Shown one piece after another: positions 46,197 to 55,502 of a stretch of DNA of 64,000 nt. Position 1 is the first letter of the stretch. Each line of letters begins with the position of its first letter. The position numbers and the translations under genes were made by a program. The notes beneath the pieces are model-generated. The model saw nothing but the letters and a program-made list of their open reading frames with translations. It was not told the origin of the DNA and did not search any database. Source of the stretch: Arthrobacter sp. ES3-54 (GTDB lineage Bacteria; Actinomycetota; Actinomycetes; Actinomycetales; Micrococcaceae); assembly GCF_029504395.1 (NCBI RefSeq), contig NZ_JAQFIF010000015.1, positions 1-64,000 on the forward strand, written 5' to 3'.

Positions 46197-47387
46197 TCAG
46201 CGGGCGCCGAGCAGGTGCTCGATGAAGAGCTGCTGCAGCTTCACGAAGCCGAAGCCCTTGCCGCCGAAGTAAGCGTCGGCGTCGAAGTCCTCATAGGAGG
46301 CGCGGTCCGCGCGGAGCTGCTCGTACCCTTCGCCCGGGTTGAGCGTGGGCTCGTTGATTTCCGCAACACGGGAGGCCTGCAGCGCCGCCTGAACCTCGGG
46401 ATCGGCACGGAAAGCCTTGGCGCGCTCCTTGAGCAGCAGGTAAGTCTGCATGTTGGCGGCCGCGGAGTCCCACACACCGTCGATGTCCTCGGTGCGGCTG
46501 GGCTTGTAGTCGAAGTGGCGCGGACCGTCGTAGGCGGGGCCGCCGTCGGGGCCGCCGTTTTCGAGCAGGTCCACTAGGGAGAACGCGTTCTGCAGGTCGC
46601 CGTGGCCAAACACCAGGTCCTGGTCGAACTTGATGCTGCGCTGGCCGTTGAGGTCGATGTGGAAGAGCTTGCCCTGGTATAGCGCCTGGGCGATCCCGTG
46701 GGTGAAGTTCAACCCGGCCATCTGCTCGTGCCCGGTTTCGGGATTGATGCCCACCAGTTCGGGGCGTTCGAGCGTTTCGATGAAGGCCAGGGCGTGGCCC
46801 AGGGTGGGAAGGAGAATGTCGCCGCGGGGTTCGTTGGGCTTGGGCTCGATGGCGAACCGGATGTTGTAGCCCTTGTCCGTGACGTAGTCGCCGAGCAGGT
46901 TCACGGCCTCGCGGTAGCGTTCCAGGGCGCCGCGAATGTCCTTGGCGGCGTCGTATTCGCTGCCTTCGCGGCCGCCCCACATGACGAAGGTCTCGGCACC
47001 GAGCTCGGCGGCGAGGTCGATGTTGTCCAGCACCTTGCGCAGGGCGAAGCGCCGAACGCCGCGGTCGTTGCTGGTGAAGCCGCCGTCTTTGAAGACGGGG
47101 TGGCTGAATAGGTTGGTGGTGACCATCGGGACGATCATGCCGGTGGCCTTCAGCGCGCCGGTAAGCCGGTCGATTTCGCGCTGGCGGTCAGCCGCGGAGC
47201 AGCCGAAGGGAAAGAGGTCGTTGTCGTGGAGGGTGATGCCATAGGCGCCGAGGTCGCTGAGCCTGTTGACGGCTTCGACCGTGTCCAGCGGCGGGCGGGT
47301 GGCGGAGCCGAACTGGTCCCGGGCCTCCCAGCCCACCGTCCAGAGACCGAAGGAAAACTTGTCGTCACGGGTGGGCTGAATCGCCAT
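46197..47387 (-). CDS. xylA: Xylose isomerase
   Basis: A 396-aa enzyme converting D-xylose to D-xylulose. Metal and substrate motifs include the catalytic-His region (ITLHDNDLFPFG), WGGREGSEYD and FAIEPKPNEPRGD, with GHEQMAGLNFTHG and FHIDLNGQRSIKFDQD further on. It is of the shorter actinobacterial class. ATG 47387 follows CGGAGAATTC. A TTGACA promoter lies upstream, and a divergently encoded ROK repressor (47775-48995) probably controls it. Confidence 0.95.
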   Translation of the reverse strand: MAIQPTRDDKFSFGLWTVGWEARDQFGSATRPPLDTVEAVNRLSDLGAYGITLHDNDLFPFGCSAADRQREIDRLTGALKATGMIVPMVTTNLFSHPVFKDGGFTSNDRGVRRFALRKVLDNIDLAAELGAETFVMWGGREGSEYDAAKDIRGALERYREAVNLLGDYVTDKGYNIRFAIEPKPNEPRGDILLPTLGHALAFIETLERPELVGINPETGHEQMAGLNFTHGIAQALYQGKLFHIDLNGQRSIKFDQDLVFGHGDLQNAFSLVDLLENGGPDGGPAYDGPRHFDYKPSRTEDIDGVWDSAAANMQTYLLLKERAKAFRADPEVQAALQASRVAEINEPTLNPGEGYEQLRADRASYEDFDADAYFGGKGFGFVKLQQLFIEHLLGAR

Positions 47388-47461
47388 TGAATTCTCCGAA
47401 GGTAGGTGTGGCTGCTGTTGTGCGGCATGCGGGGGAACCAGGCAGAATTGTTCTAGACCCA

Positions 47462-47489
47462 AACATATTATGAATTTCCGCGGTGTCAA
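47462..47489 (-). promoter_or_regulatory. Candidate xylA promoter
   Basis: A consensus -35 TTGACA (47484-47489) and -10 TATGTT (47462-47467), 16 bp apart on the minus strand, about 75 bp before the xylA ATG. An imperfect inverted repeat TTGTTA...TAACAGCAA (47540-47563) further upstream may be the ROK operator. Confidence 0.5.
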
Positions 47490-47611
47490 CCCCCCAAGTG
47501 CGAAATGGATGCCCAAGCTCTAGCGCTGCGGGTGAGCGGTTGTTAAGTTGTGCATAACAGCAATTTGAGCGGCAGATCAAGCAATGAGGCCCTTGAGGGA
47601 AGGATTCCACC

Positions 47612-47764
47612 GTGATTGATCAGATGGTGACCGAACGCAATTGGACGGAAAACCTCAGCTACCAAGCCCATCCGGGCACTGTGGCGGCACCGCAAGACCT
47701 CCGGATGGATTCGGACGGGAAATTCCGCAACGCCTTCCTTGGCTGCACGGTGGCCGGCCGCTGA
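47612..47764 (+). pseudogene. Deletion scar of a FAD-linked sugar-alcohol oxidase (xylitol oxidase/arabinonolactone oxidase type)
   Basis: A 50-codon frame with its original GTG start and GAGGGAAGG ribosome-binding site. The first 30 residues (TERNWTENLSYQAHPGTVAA) match the N-terminus of FAD-binding alditol or arabinono-1,4-lactone oxidases. The next residues (RMDSDGKFRNAFLG) match the extreme C-terminus of the same family (usual form DPxGKFRNxFLD). About 370-380 internal codons are missing, so this is an in-frame deletion relic. Its place beside xylAB fits a former pentose/pentitol gene. Confidence 0.7.
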
Positions 47765-47774
47765 TAGTGTCACG

Positions 47775-48995
47775 ATGATGCCTCCACGTACTCTTGCTTC
47801 CGCGGCGGCGAGGGAGCCGGATCCGTCCCGCCGCAACAATTTGTCGCTGCTGACCTCCCTCGTCCATCACCACGGCGTCCTCAGCCGTGCCCAACTGACC
47901 CGGCACACGGGACTGAACCGTTCCACCGTCGGGACGTTGATCGGACAGCTCGTTACCTTGGGCCTGGTCTATGAAACGGCGCCCGCGGGTGAGGGGCAGG
48001 TCGGCAGGCCGAGTCCGAACGTCCATCCGAGCCCGTCGGTCGCGGCGTTGGCAGTCAACCCAGAGGTCGACGCCGTCACTATCGGCCTGGTCAGTCTCGG
48101 GGGGAAGGTGCAAAAGAAGATCCGCTTCGACACTGAACGGATACCGAGCGCCCGCGAAGCGGTGAATATCGCGTCGGCTGTTATCGCCGGGATGCGCTCC
48201 GAGTTGGATACGTCCTACCGGATCACGGGCATTGGCATGGCCGTGCCCGGCCTGGTCAACCGCGACGACGGCGTAGTCCGGCACGCTCCGCACCTGGGCT
48301 GGCGGAACGAGCCGGTCGCCCGAATGCTGAGCGAAGCCACCGGCTATCCGTGCCAGGCCGCGAACGACGCCTCCCTCGGCGCCGAAGCTGAGCTGATTTT
48401 CGGCGCCGGTGCCGGGCAGGGGAACCTGATCTACCTCAATGGCGGCGCCAGCGGCATCGGCGGCGGAATTATCTCCGACGGGCAATTGCTCAGGGGTGCC
48501 TCCGGCTACGCCGGGGAGATCGGCCATACCTTTGTCCGCTCCGGAGGAAAGAGCTGCCACTGCGGCGCCACCGGCTGCCTGGAAACCGAAGTCTCCCAGT
48601 CCCGCCTCCTCGAACTGGCCGGCCTGAGCCGCGGCGACACCGCCGACCTCGAAAAGGCGCTGGCGACCAGCAGCAGTGCTGAGGTGAACGACGAAGTGGC
48701 ACGCCAGCTCATGTTCCTGGACATAGCCCTGCGCAATGCCGTGAACATTTTCAACCCTGAGGCAATCGTCCTGGACGGTTTCCTGGGAACACTGTACGCT
48801 CTCGCCCCGGAGTCGGTGGACGGAGTGCTGCTATCCCAGGCAATGGACGGCCCCGCCGGGCAGGTCAAGATATACCGTGCAGCACTCGGTTCTGACCTGA
48901 TGATGATCGGGGCCGCGGAGCTGGCGTTTACCCCATTCCTGGCCGACCCCGCAGGCCTCGGCACAACCACCCGCACCGCGCCCGCGGCGGGCTAG
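47775..48995 (+). CDS. ROK-family transcriptional regulator, probably of xylose genes
   Basis: A 406-aa protein. The N-terminal winged helix (about 18-75, NLSLLTSLVHHHGVLSRAQL, then TRHTGLNRSTVGTLIGQLV) is followed by a ROK sugar-binding domain with GIGMAVPGLVNRDDG, the ASGIGGG region and the zinc motif CHCGATGCLE. The kinase-type catalytic Asp region is altered to NDASLGAEAE. It is divergent from xylA, the classic XylR arrangement. Two adjacent ATGs (47775, 47778) are possible; no clear ribosome-binding site is present, so it may be leaderless. Xylose as inducer is inferred from context. Confidence 0.88.
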   Translation: MMPPRTLASAAAREPDPSRRNNLSLLTSLVHHHGVLSRAQLTRHTGLNRSTVGTLIGQLVTLGLVYETAPAGEGQVGRPSPNVHPSPSVAALAVNPEVDAVTIGLVSLGGKVQKKIRFDTERIPSAREAVNIASAVIAGMRSELDTSYRITGIGMAVPGLVNRDDGVVRHAPHLGWRNEPVARMLSEATGYPCQAANDASLGAEAELIFGAGAGQGNLIYLNGGASGIGGGIISDGQLLRGASGYAGEIGHTFVRSGGKSCHCGATGCLETEVSQSRLLELAGLSRGDTADLEKALATSSSAEVNDEVARQLMFLDIALRNAVNIFNPEAIVLDGFLGTLYALAPESVDGVLLSQAMDGPAGQVKIYRAALGSDLMMIGAAELAFTPFLADPAGLGTTTRTAPAAG

Positions 48996-49193
48996 GAACC
49001 CGACGCTGGTTCAGAAGCCGGAGCAGCGGGGTACGGCATTGCGCGCGGATCGACCACCCAGGCCAGCTATCTGCCATACAAATAGGTGGCATCAGGAAAC
49101 ACCCCTTCACCGAATACCTCTTTTGCCTCAGTCTGGTTACTAGACCTGCAGCGACCCCTCTCAAAGCAATCAGTTACTTAGAAGGAATTCAAC
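48996..49193 (+). promoter_or_regulatory. Upstream region of the aromatic operon with an inverted repeat
   Basis: About 200 bp before the first dioxygenase gene. It contains GCCAGCTAT (49062-49070) and ATAGGTGGC (49082-49090), an inverted repeat with one mismatch and an 11-bp spacer, of a size suitable for a LysR- or GntR-type regulator. AAGGAATTC lies before the GTG at 49194. No confident -35/-10 pair was found. Confidence 0.35.
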
Positions 49194-50213
49194 GTGGAAA
49201 CTCCCCTCTCACATCTTGCCCACCTCGAGATCACCACCCCCGACGTCGAAGCCTCGGCACGGTTCTACGAGGAAAAGTTCGGTATGCGCATCATCGACCG
49301 GGTGGACGGCAACGTCTACCTGCGCTGCTGGGGTGACTACTACCGCTACAGCCTGGTCCTCACCGAAGGGCCGGAAGCTTCCCTGGGCCGGATGGCCTGG
49401 CGCGCCAACTCCCAGGCTGCCCTGGAAGCCGCAGCCCAGCGCCTCGAAGCAACCGGTGTCCAGGGCACCTGGACCGCCGGCGGCCACGGCTACGGCAAAG
49501 CCTACGAATTCACCGGCCCCTACGGCCACCACATGCGCCTCTTCTATGACGTTGAGAAGTTCGCGGCTGAGCCCGGTTTTGAATCCACATACCCTGACCG
49601 TCCCGAGCGCCGCAGCAGCCACGCCGCAGCGCCCCGGTTCCTGGATCACGTCACCGTGGCCTGCTCTGATGTCCGTGGCTTCGCCAAGTGGTACAACGAG
49701 GCCCTGGGCTTCCGCGTCATGGCCTTCGTGGACCTGGACGAAGCACCCATCACCGTCTTTTCCGTGCTGACCACCAACGAAAAGTCCCACGACCTGGGCG
49801 TCGTCCTGGACACCTCCAGCCGTGCCGGCCGCGTCAACCACATCGCCTTCTGGGTGGACGCCACCGAGGATCTGCTGCGCACCGCGGACGTCATGATGGA
49901 AAACGGCACTCCGATGGAGTACGGCCCCTCCATCCACGGCGTGGGCGAGCAGAACTTCCTCTATTTCCGCGACCCCTCCGGCCTCCGCGTCGAGCTCAAC
50001 TCCGGCGGATACCGCAACTACGTCCCGGACTGGGAAGCCAACACCTGGAAGCCCTCCGAAGGCTCCAACAACTTCTACAAGAACGGCGCCATGCCGCACT
50101 CCATGACCGAATCCTTCCCCCCGGCCGAAGGCTTCACCGCAACGGAAGAAGGCGCGTCCCCGGAGATGAAGGAAGCCCTCCTGAACCCCTACGCCAAGCA
50201 GGGACGGGGCTAG
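49194..50213 (+). CDS. Extradiol ring-cleavage dioxygenase, VOC (catechol 2,3-dioxygenase) type
   Basis: A 339-aa two-domain VOC protein, the usual size for type I extradiol dioxygenases. The iron facial triad is visible in the C-terminal domain: H152 (FLDHVTVACSD), H216 (VNHIAFWVD) and E267 (GLRVELNSGG). The N-terminal VOC domain (HLAHLEITTPDVEASARFYE) is degenerate for metal. The GTG start follows AGAAGGAATTC. It opens ring-dihydroxylated aromatics by meta cleavage; the downstream FAH and cyclase hydrolases and the FAD hydroxylase fit that. The exact catecholic substrate cannot be told. Confidence 0.9.
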   Translation: METPLSHLAHLEITTPDVEASARFYEEKFGMRIIDRVDGNVYLRCWGDYYRYSLVLTEGPEASLGRMAWRANSQAALEAAAQRLEATGVQGTWTAGGHGYGKAYEFTGPYGHHMRLFYDVEKFAAEPGFESTYPDRPERRSSHAAAPRFLDHVTVACSDVRGFAKWYNEALGFRVMAFVDLDEAPITVFSVLTTNEKSHDLGVVLDTSSRAGRVNHIAFWVDATEDLLRTADVMMENGTPMEYGPSIHGVGEQNFLYFRDPSGLRVELNSGGYRNYVPDWEANTWKPSEGSNNFYKNGAMPHSMTESFPPAEGFTATEEGASPEMKEALLNPYAKQGRG

Positions 50214-50219
50214 GACACC

Positions 50220-51182
50220 ATGGCCGAAACACAATATGCACTCATCCGGTTCCAGGAGACCGGTGACAGCAAGGCCCGCGCGGGCCTGCTGGTCGGCGAC
50301 CGCGTCGTGGCGCTGAATGAGGAGATCAATACACTGATCGAGCACTGGGACACCACCGAGAGCCAGCTGGATGCCATCGCCGCATCGGCAGGCGAGGACA
50401 CCGGCCTGGCGAAGGCCGACATCGAGGTCCTCGCCCCGGTAGAGCCTGTCCAGGTCCTTCAGACCGGTGCCAACTACCGCAAGCACGTCATCGACCTCGC
50501 TGCAGCCCACCGCGAACCCGGCCAGGACGAGGACGAAGTCCGGGACAGGACCGCCGCGATGATGGACAAGCGCGCGGGCCAGGGAACGCCGTACTTCTTC
50601 ATCGGGCTCCCGACGGCGATCGCGCCCGCCACGGACGACCTCACCCTGCCTGCCTACTCCAAGTCCCACGACTGGGAGCTGGAACTGGCCGCGGTGATCG
50701 GCAGGACGGCGTTCCGGGTCACCCCCGAGGAAGCCTTGGACTACGTCTTCGGCTACACCATGGTCAACGACATCACAACCCGTGAGTACGTGTTCCGCAA
50801 GGACATGCCGGCGATCGGCTCGGACTGGTACCGCGCCAAGAACGCCCCCGGCTTCCTGCCCACCGGACCGCTGCTGGTGCCCGCCAAGTTCTTCGGCGAC
50901 CCGCAGGACGTCCAGGTGACGTTGAAGCTCAACGGCAAGGCCATGCAGGACGAGTCCACCTCAGACATGATCTTCGGTGTCGCCAAGCTGGTCAGCGAGG
51001 CCTCCCAGATCATGCCGCTGCGCCCGGGAGACCTGGTGCTCACCGGCAGCCCGGCCGGGAACGGCCAGCACTGGGGACGGCTGCTCCAGGACGGCGACGT
51101 CATGGAAGGCGCCATCACGGGACTGGGCACCCAGCTCATCCACTGCAAGGACGAAGTTGTAACTGAAGGCAGCCAGCAGTGA
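50220..51182 (+). CDS. Fumarylacetoacetate hydrolase-family protein
   Basis: A 320-aa FAH-fold enzyme. Metal-binding acidic residues lie in HDWELELAAVIG, and further conserved stretches are GYTMVNDITTREYVF, GPLLVPAKFFGDP, MIFGVAKLVSEAS and PLRPGDLVLTGSPAG. FAH-family members hydrolyse or decarboxylate acyl-pyruvate-type ring-fission products, or hydrate or isomerise them. It starts 6 bp after the dioxygenase and overlaps the cyclase gene by 4 bp, so it is in the same operon. It is one of two FAH paralogues here and probably catalyses a different step from the other. Confidence 0.88.
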   Translation: MAETQYALIRFQETGDSKARAGLLVGDRVVALNEEINTLIEHWDTTESQLDAIAASAGEDTGLAKADIEVLAPVEPVQVLQTGANYRKHVIDLAAAHREPGQDEDEVRDRTAAMMDKRAGQGTPYFFIGLPTAIAPATDDLTLPAYSKSHDWELELAAVIGRTAFRVTPEEALDYVFGYTMVNDITTREYVFRKDMPAIGSDWYRAKNAPGFLPTGPLLVPAKFFGDPQDVQVTLKLNGKAMQDESTSDMIFGVAKLVSEASQIMPLRPGDLVLTGSPAGNGQHWGRLLQDGDVMEGAITGLGTQLIHCKDEVVTEGSQQ

Positions 51183-52222
51183 CCAGCCAGGACACAGCAC
51201 CAATCACCACCGGCACCGGGGAATCAGCCACTGATGCCCCGGTCATCCGGCGTGACGATCCGCTCAGCAGCATCCGCGCCATGGCCGAATCCCACAACAA
51301 CTGGGGCCGCTGGGGCCAAGACGACGTCCTTGGGACCCTGAACTTCATTGACGCCGACAAGCGCATTGAAGCAGCAGCCCTGGTAAAGACGGGCGAGGCC
51401 TTCTCGCTGTCCCAGCCGTTCGACACCAACGGACCGCAGAAGGGCTGGCGGCGGCGCACCAATCCTGTCCACACCATGACCGACACCGGCGTGGACGCCG
51501 AACGGGGCAACCAGGGCTTCCCGCACGGCTTCGGCGGTGCGGACGACGTCATTGCCATGCCGCTGCAGTGCTCCACCCAGTGGGACGGTCTGGGCCATAT
51601 CTTCGACCAGGGCAAGGCCTGGAACGGCCGGGCGGCAGGGGACGTGGTCACCTCTGAAGGTGACCTGGTGACCGGCATCGAAACCGCTGCGGCCAAGATC
51701 GTCACCCGCGGCGTCCTGCTGGACGTCGGCCGCGCCATCGGACCCGAACTGGGAAGGACCGACGGCGAGCTGCCGGACGGTTTCGCCATCACCCCGGAGC
51801 ACCTCCAGCGGACCATCGACCTGCAGGGCCCCAGCTCAAAGGTTGGCCGGGGCGACATCCTGGTGATCCGCACCGGACAGTACACCCGGGTGCGCCGCGA
51901 CGGCTGGGGCGACTACGCCGGCGGCGCGGCCCCCGGGCTGTCCTTCAGCACCGCGCCCTGGCTTCACCACAGCGAAATCGCCGGGATCGCCACCGACACC
52001 TGGGGTTTCGAGGTCCGGCCCAACGAGTTCGACGGCGCCTTCCAGCCCCTCCACCAGATCGCCATCCCCAACCTCGGGCTGTTCCTCGGCGAAATGTGGG
52101 ACCCGGACGGCCTCGCGGAGGCCTGCGCGGCAGACGGCAGGTACGACTTCCTGCTCACCGCGGCGCCCCTGCCCATTACCGGCGCCGTCGGATCGCCCGT
52201 CAACCCGATCGCCCTCCGGTAA
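51179..52222 (+). CDS. Cyclase-family (kynurenine-formamidase-like) hydrolase
   Basis: A 347-aa protein of the cyclase/kynurenine formamidase fold. The usual HxGTHxDxPxH metal motif appears in the variant form STQWDGLGHIFDQGKAWNG, characteristic of the longer bacterial branch. Other conserved parts are GVLLDVGRAIG, GDILVIRTGQY and WDPDGLAEACAADGRYDFLL. It starts with a GTG overlapping the FAH gene as GTGA. It could hydrolyse an amide, lactone or enol-lactone in the pathway; which one is unknown. Confidence 0.85.
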   Translation: MTSQDTAPITTGTGESATDAPVIRRDDPLSSIRAMAESHNNWGRWGQDDVLGTLNFIDADKRIEAAALVKTGEAFSLSQPFDTNGPQKGWRRRTNPVHTMTDTGVDAERGNQGFPHGFGGADDVIAMPLQCSTQWDGLGHIFDQGKAWNGRAAGDVVTSEGDLVTGIETAAAKIVTRGVLLDVGRAIGPELGRTDGELPDGFAITPEHLQRTIDLQGPSSKVGRGDILVIRTGQYTRVRRDGWGDYAGGAAPGLSFSTAPWLHHSEIAGIATDTWGFEVRPNEFDGAFQPLHQIAIPNLGLFLGEMWDPDGLAEACAADGRYDFLLTAAPLPITGAVGSPVNPIALR

Positions 52223-52297
52223 TCACCGTCCGGTAGCTTTCAGTACAACAGCACCACAACCATCATCAGTTACGCCGTCAATACAAAGGAGTCAGCG

Positions 52298-53422
52298 ATG
52301 GCAGCAGCACAGAACGTCGGAATCGTCGGGGCGGGAGCCGCGGGACTGACCGCCGCCATCCTGCTGGCCGACGCCGGAATCCAGGTTGAAATCCTGGAGA
52401 AGGCCGATGCCCCGCAGACCCTTGGCTCTGGAATCACATTGCAGGGGAACGCCCTACGGGTCCTCCGCCAGCTTGGCGTCTGGGAGCAAATCGAGGCGAA
52501 GGGCTACGCGTTCAGCACCCTCGGCCTGCGCGCCCCGGACCCCGCCGGCACCGTCATCGCCGTGTTGGATGACATGCGGACCGGCGGTGACGACCTCCCA
52601 GCCACCCTGGGTATGTACCGCCCCGACCTCACCGCCATCCTCCGCGAGCGTGCCGAGCAGGCAGGCGCACGGATCAGCTACGGCAAGACGGTCACCGAAA
52701 TAACGGACGACGGCGATTCCGTCACCGTGAGCACCGCCGACGGCGGCACCGCCCGCTACGACCTCGTGATCGGCGCCGACGGCCTGCACTCAGCTGTGCG
52801 CAAGGCCATCGGCATCGATATTGAACCCCAGTCCACGGGCATGGGCATCTGGCGCGCGTTCGTGGAACGGCCGCAGGACGTGGTCCGCACCGACCTGACC
52901 TACGGCGGGCCTTGCTTTATTGCCGGCTACTGCCCCACCGGCCCGGACACCATCTATGCATACCTCGTGGAAAGGGCCCAGGAGCGCAAGCACGAGGACG
53001 GCCCCCGCATTATGGCCGAACTCGCCGCAGCCTACGGCGGCCCATGGAACGAGATCCGCGCCAATCTGGACCAGAGCGCCCGTATCAACTACACGTGGTT
53101 CACTACCCACCTGGTTGACGGGCCGTGGAACCGCGGCCGCACCGTCATCATCGGCGACGCCGCCCACAGCTGCCCGCCAACCATTGCGCAAGGTGCTGCC
53201 ATGGCAATGGAAGACGCAGCCGTGCTGGCCGATCTCCTGATCGGCGCCGACGACATTACCGAGACACTCTGGAAAGAGTTCACCGACCGCCGCCTGGACC
53301 GGGCAAAAGCAGTGGTCGACGCCTCCGTCCAGCTGGGCCAGTGGATGCTCGACGGCGTCCGGGACGCCAACGTGCCGGGCCTCATGCATTCAGTCTCCAG
53401 CTTGGTTAGGGAGCCCGCATGA
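52298..53422 (+). CDS. FAD-dependent aromatic monooxygenase, salicylate/3-hydroxybenzoate hydroxylase type
   Basis: A 374-aa class A flavoprotein hydroxylase. It has the N-terminal FAD motif (VGIVGAGAAGLTAAILLADAG), the mid NADPH/FAD DG motif (DLVIGADGLHSAVRKAIG) and the GD motif (GRTVIIGDAAHSCPPTIAQGA). It should add a hydroxyl ortho or para to an existing ring substituent, making the diol that the dioxygenase at 49194 cleaves. The ATG follows AAAGGAGTC. A 4-bp overlap couples it to the amidohydrolase. Confidence 0.9.
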   Translation: MAAAQNVGIVGAGAAGLTAAILLADAGIQVEILEKADAPQTLGSGITLQGNALRVLRQLGVWEQIEAKGYAFSTLGLRAPDPAGTVIAVLDDMRTGGDDLPATLGMYRPDLTAILRERAEQAGARISYGKTVTEITDDGDSVTVSTADGGTARYDLVIGADGLHSAVRKAIGIDIEPQSTGMGIWRAFVERPQDVVRTDLTYGGPCFIAGYCPTGPDTIYAYLVERAQERKHEDGPRIMAELAAAYGGPWNEIRANLDQSARINYTWFTTHLVDGPWNRGRTVIIGDAAHSCPPTIAQGAAMAMEDAAVLADLLIGADDITETLWKEFTDRRLDRAKAVVDASVQLGQWMLDGVRDANVPGLMHSVSSLVREPA

Positions 53423-54492
53423 GCACCGGCCCTGCTGAAAAACCTACCGTGGACGTCCACGCCCACATCCTGCTTCCGGCCCTGCAGCAATTGGTGGCCG
53501 AAGCTGATCCCGAGGGCTTCGGCGCTCAACAGGCCCTGGAAGTCCGGCGCAACGGACCAGAGTCGATGGCCGCTTCGGGAAAGATGATCAAGGAGCGCTG
53601 GCCGCAGCTGACGGACCTGGACCGCCGTCTTGCGGACATGGACGCCCAAGGTGTGGACGTGCAACTGGTCTCGCCGTCGCCGTCGCACTTCTACTATTTC
53701 GCCGCGGAAGAGCTGGCCCTGAAGGTGGCCAAGGCCGCCAACCTGGCCGTGCGGGAGTTCGTGGACCGCGCCCCGGAACGCCTCAACGGTCTGGGCCTGG
53801 TCCCGCTCCAACACCCCGCCCTGATGGTGGAAGCCTTGGACCATGCTGTCCTAGAGTGCGGGTTGCTCGGTGTGGAGATCGGTTCGTTCGCCGCAACTCC
53901 CGGCGATCCGGAGCACAGCACCGTTGAGCTCTCGGATTCGCGCCTTGATCCGTTCTGGCGCCGCGCGGAAGAACTGGGCGCCCTGGTGTTCCTGCACCCG
54001 TTCGGCTGCTCGCTGGACGAGCGGCTGGATCGCTTCTACCTCGCCAACACCGTCTCCCAGCCCGCGGAAAACGCGGTGGCTCTCTCCCACCTGATCTTTA
54101 GCGGGATCCTGGACCGGCACCCCGACCTGAAAGTCCTCGCCGCGCATGGCGGCGGGTATCTTCCCACGACGATAGGGCGCTCCGACCATGCCTGGAAGGT
54201 GCGGCCCGAGGCACGCGGCTGTGCTGAGCCGCCTTCGTCGTACCTGAAGATGCTGTACTTCGACTCGTTGGTCCATAACCCGGCTGAGCTGCGGGCACTT
54301 GTGGCTGCGGCGGGCCCAGAGCAGGTCCTGCTGGGCTCAGACTACCCGTTCGACATGGGCTCCGACCGCCCCGCGGCAGAGGTGATCGAGGCGCGGCTTC
54401 CGGCGGAGGACGAAGCCAGGGTGCTGTCCGGCAACGCTGCTGCCCTTGGCATCACCCCCGCTTCCATCCTCACTGCCCCCCGCACAGCCTAA
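53419..54492 (+). CDS. Amidohydrolase, ACMSD-like metal-dependent decarboxylase
   Basis: A 357-aa amidohydrolase_2 TIM barrel of the aminocarboxymuconate semialdehyde decarboxylase group. Metal ligands visible are H14 and H16 (VDVHAHILLP), H193 (VFLHPFGCSLDERL), a further His in VLAAHGGGYLP and D308 (LLGSDYPFDMG). Family members decarboxylate aromatic acids or semialdehydes such as 2-amino-3-carboxymuconate semialdehyde or gamma-resorcylate. ATG 53419 overlaps the hydroxylase stop. A ring-acid or ring-fission decarboxylation step is inferred. Confidence 0.87.
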   Translation: MSTGPAEKPTVDVHAHILLPALQQLVAEADPEGFGAQQALEVRRNGPESMAASGKMIKERWPQLTDLDRRLADMDAQGVDVQLVSPSPSHFYYFAAEELALKVAKAANLAVREFVDRAPERLNGLGLVPLQHPALMVEALDHAVLECGLLGVEIGSFAATPGDPEHSTVELSDSRLDPFWRRAEELGALVFLHPFGCSLDERLDRFYLANTVSQPAENAVALSHLIFSGILDRHPDLKVLAAHGGGYLPTTIGRSDHAWKVRPEARGCAEPPSSYLKMLYFDSLVHNPAELRALVAAAGPEQVLLGSDYPFDMGSDRPAAEVIEARLPAEDEARVLSGNAAALGITPASILTAPRTA

Positions 54493-54502
54493 GGACGTTT
54501 TT

Positions 54503-55501
54503 ATGGTCAAGATTGCTCGTTGGAATGATGACGGCGGGACGCAGTCCGGCTTCGTTGACGGCGGTAACTGCTACGCCCTCCCCGCAGGCCAGACGGTCCA
54601 GATGCTCTTGGACGCCGGGCTCGAAGAAACGCTGGGTGTTGCCCGCCGGACCATCGGTTCTGGCCCGGCCGTTCCGCTGGCGGCCGTGCAGCTGCTCGCC
54701 CCACTGGCGCCCACCACCATCCGGGACTTTGTCGCGTTCGAGGAACACGTCGAAGGCGTGCGGAAGAGCATCGATGGCGTGGCCGGCGTAGTGCCTGAAT
54801 GGTACGAGGCGCCCACCTTTTACTTCACCAACCCGCATACGGTGACCGGTACCGGCGAGGTGATTGGTATTCCGGCGGGCTGCGAGGACCTGGACTTTGA
54901 AGCGGAAGTCGCCGCCGTAGTCGGACGCGTTCCCGGAAGTGACGGCCGCAACCTGACAGCGTCGGAGGCGCACCGGCACATTTTCGGTTACACAGTCCTC
55001 AACGACTGGTCGGCGCGAGACCTGCAGCGCCGGGAGATGAAAGTCAGCCTGGGGCCGTGCAAGGGCAAGGACTTCGCGAACACGCTGGGACCCTGGATTG
55101 TCACCGCGGATGAGTTCGAGGACCTGCACGACGCCGAAGGGTTCCTGCCGATCTCCATGGCCGTGGAAGTCAACGGGAAAGCTATCGGGCAGGACCTGCT
55201 GTCCAACATGGGCTGGCCGTTCGCCGAGCTCGTCGCCTACGCCTCGCAGGACTCCGTGGTGCGGCCCGGCGATGTGCTGGGCTCCGGCACCTGCGGCAGT
55301 GGCTGCCTCGCGGAGCTCCGGGGGCGGAACGGTTCAAAGACTCCCCCGCCGCTTAAAACCGGCGACGTGGTCCGCATGACGGTGGAAGGCATCGGCAGCA
55401 TCGAGAACACGGTAGGCGCCCGGCGCGAAGCCGTGACCCGGGTGCCTGCCCGGCCCCGTCCGCGCAACCGGGTTGCCTCTACGGTTACTTCCGGTATCTA
55501 A
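54503..55501 (+). CDS. Second fumarylacetoacetate hydrolase-family protein
   Basis: A 332-aa FAH-fold protein of a different branch from the one at 50220, with an N-terminal beta domain (MVKIARWNDDGGTQSGFVDG). It shows IRDFVAFEEHVEGVRKSIDG, the metal segment CEDLDFEAEVAAVVG, NDWSARDLQRREMK, GPCKGKDFANTLGPW and GSGTCGSGCLAELRG. This pattern resembles fumarylacetoacetase-like enzymes of homogentisate-type or maleylpyruvate-type routes. ATG 54503 is chosen for AAGGACG upstream and the family N-terminus. It probably performs the final C-C hydrolysis. Confidence 0.87.
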   Translation: MVKIARWNDDGGTQSGFVDGGNCYALPAGQTVQMLLDAGLEETLGVARRTIGSGPAVPLAAVQLLAPLAPTTIRDFVAFEEHVEGVRKSIDGVAGVVPEWYEAPTFYFTNPHTVTGTGEVIGIPAGCEDLDFEAEVAAVVGRVPGSDGRNLTASEAHRHIFGYTVLNDWSARDLQRREMKVSLGPCKGKDFANTLGPWIVTADEFEDLHDAEGFLPISMAVEVNGKAIGQDLLSNMGWPFAELVAYASQDSVVRPGDVLGSGTCGSGCLAELRGRNGSKTPPPLKTGDVVRMTVEGIGSIENTVGARREAVTRVPARPRPRNRVASTVTSGI

Positions 55502-55502
55502 C

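Noticed and set aside
49209..50669. 486-codon minus-strand open frame
   Set aside because: It is a mirror of the extradiol dioxygenase and FAH genes, which have full catalytic motifs and good starts.
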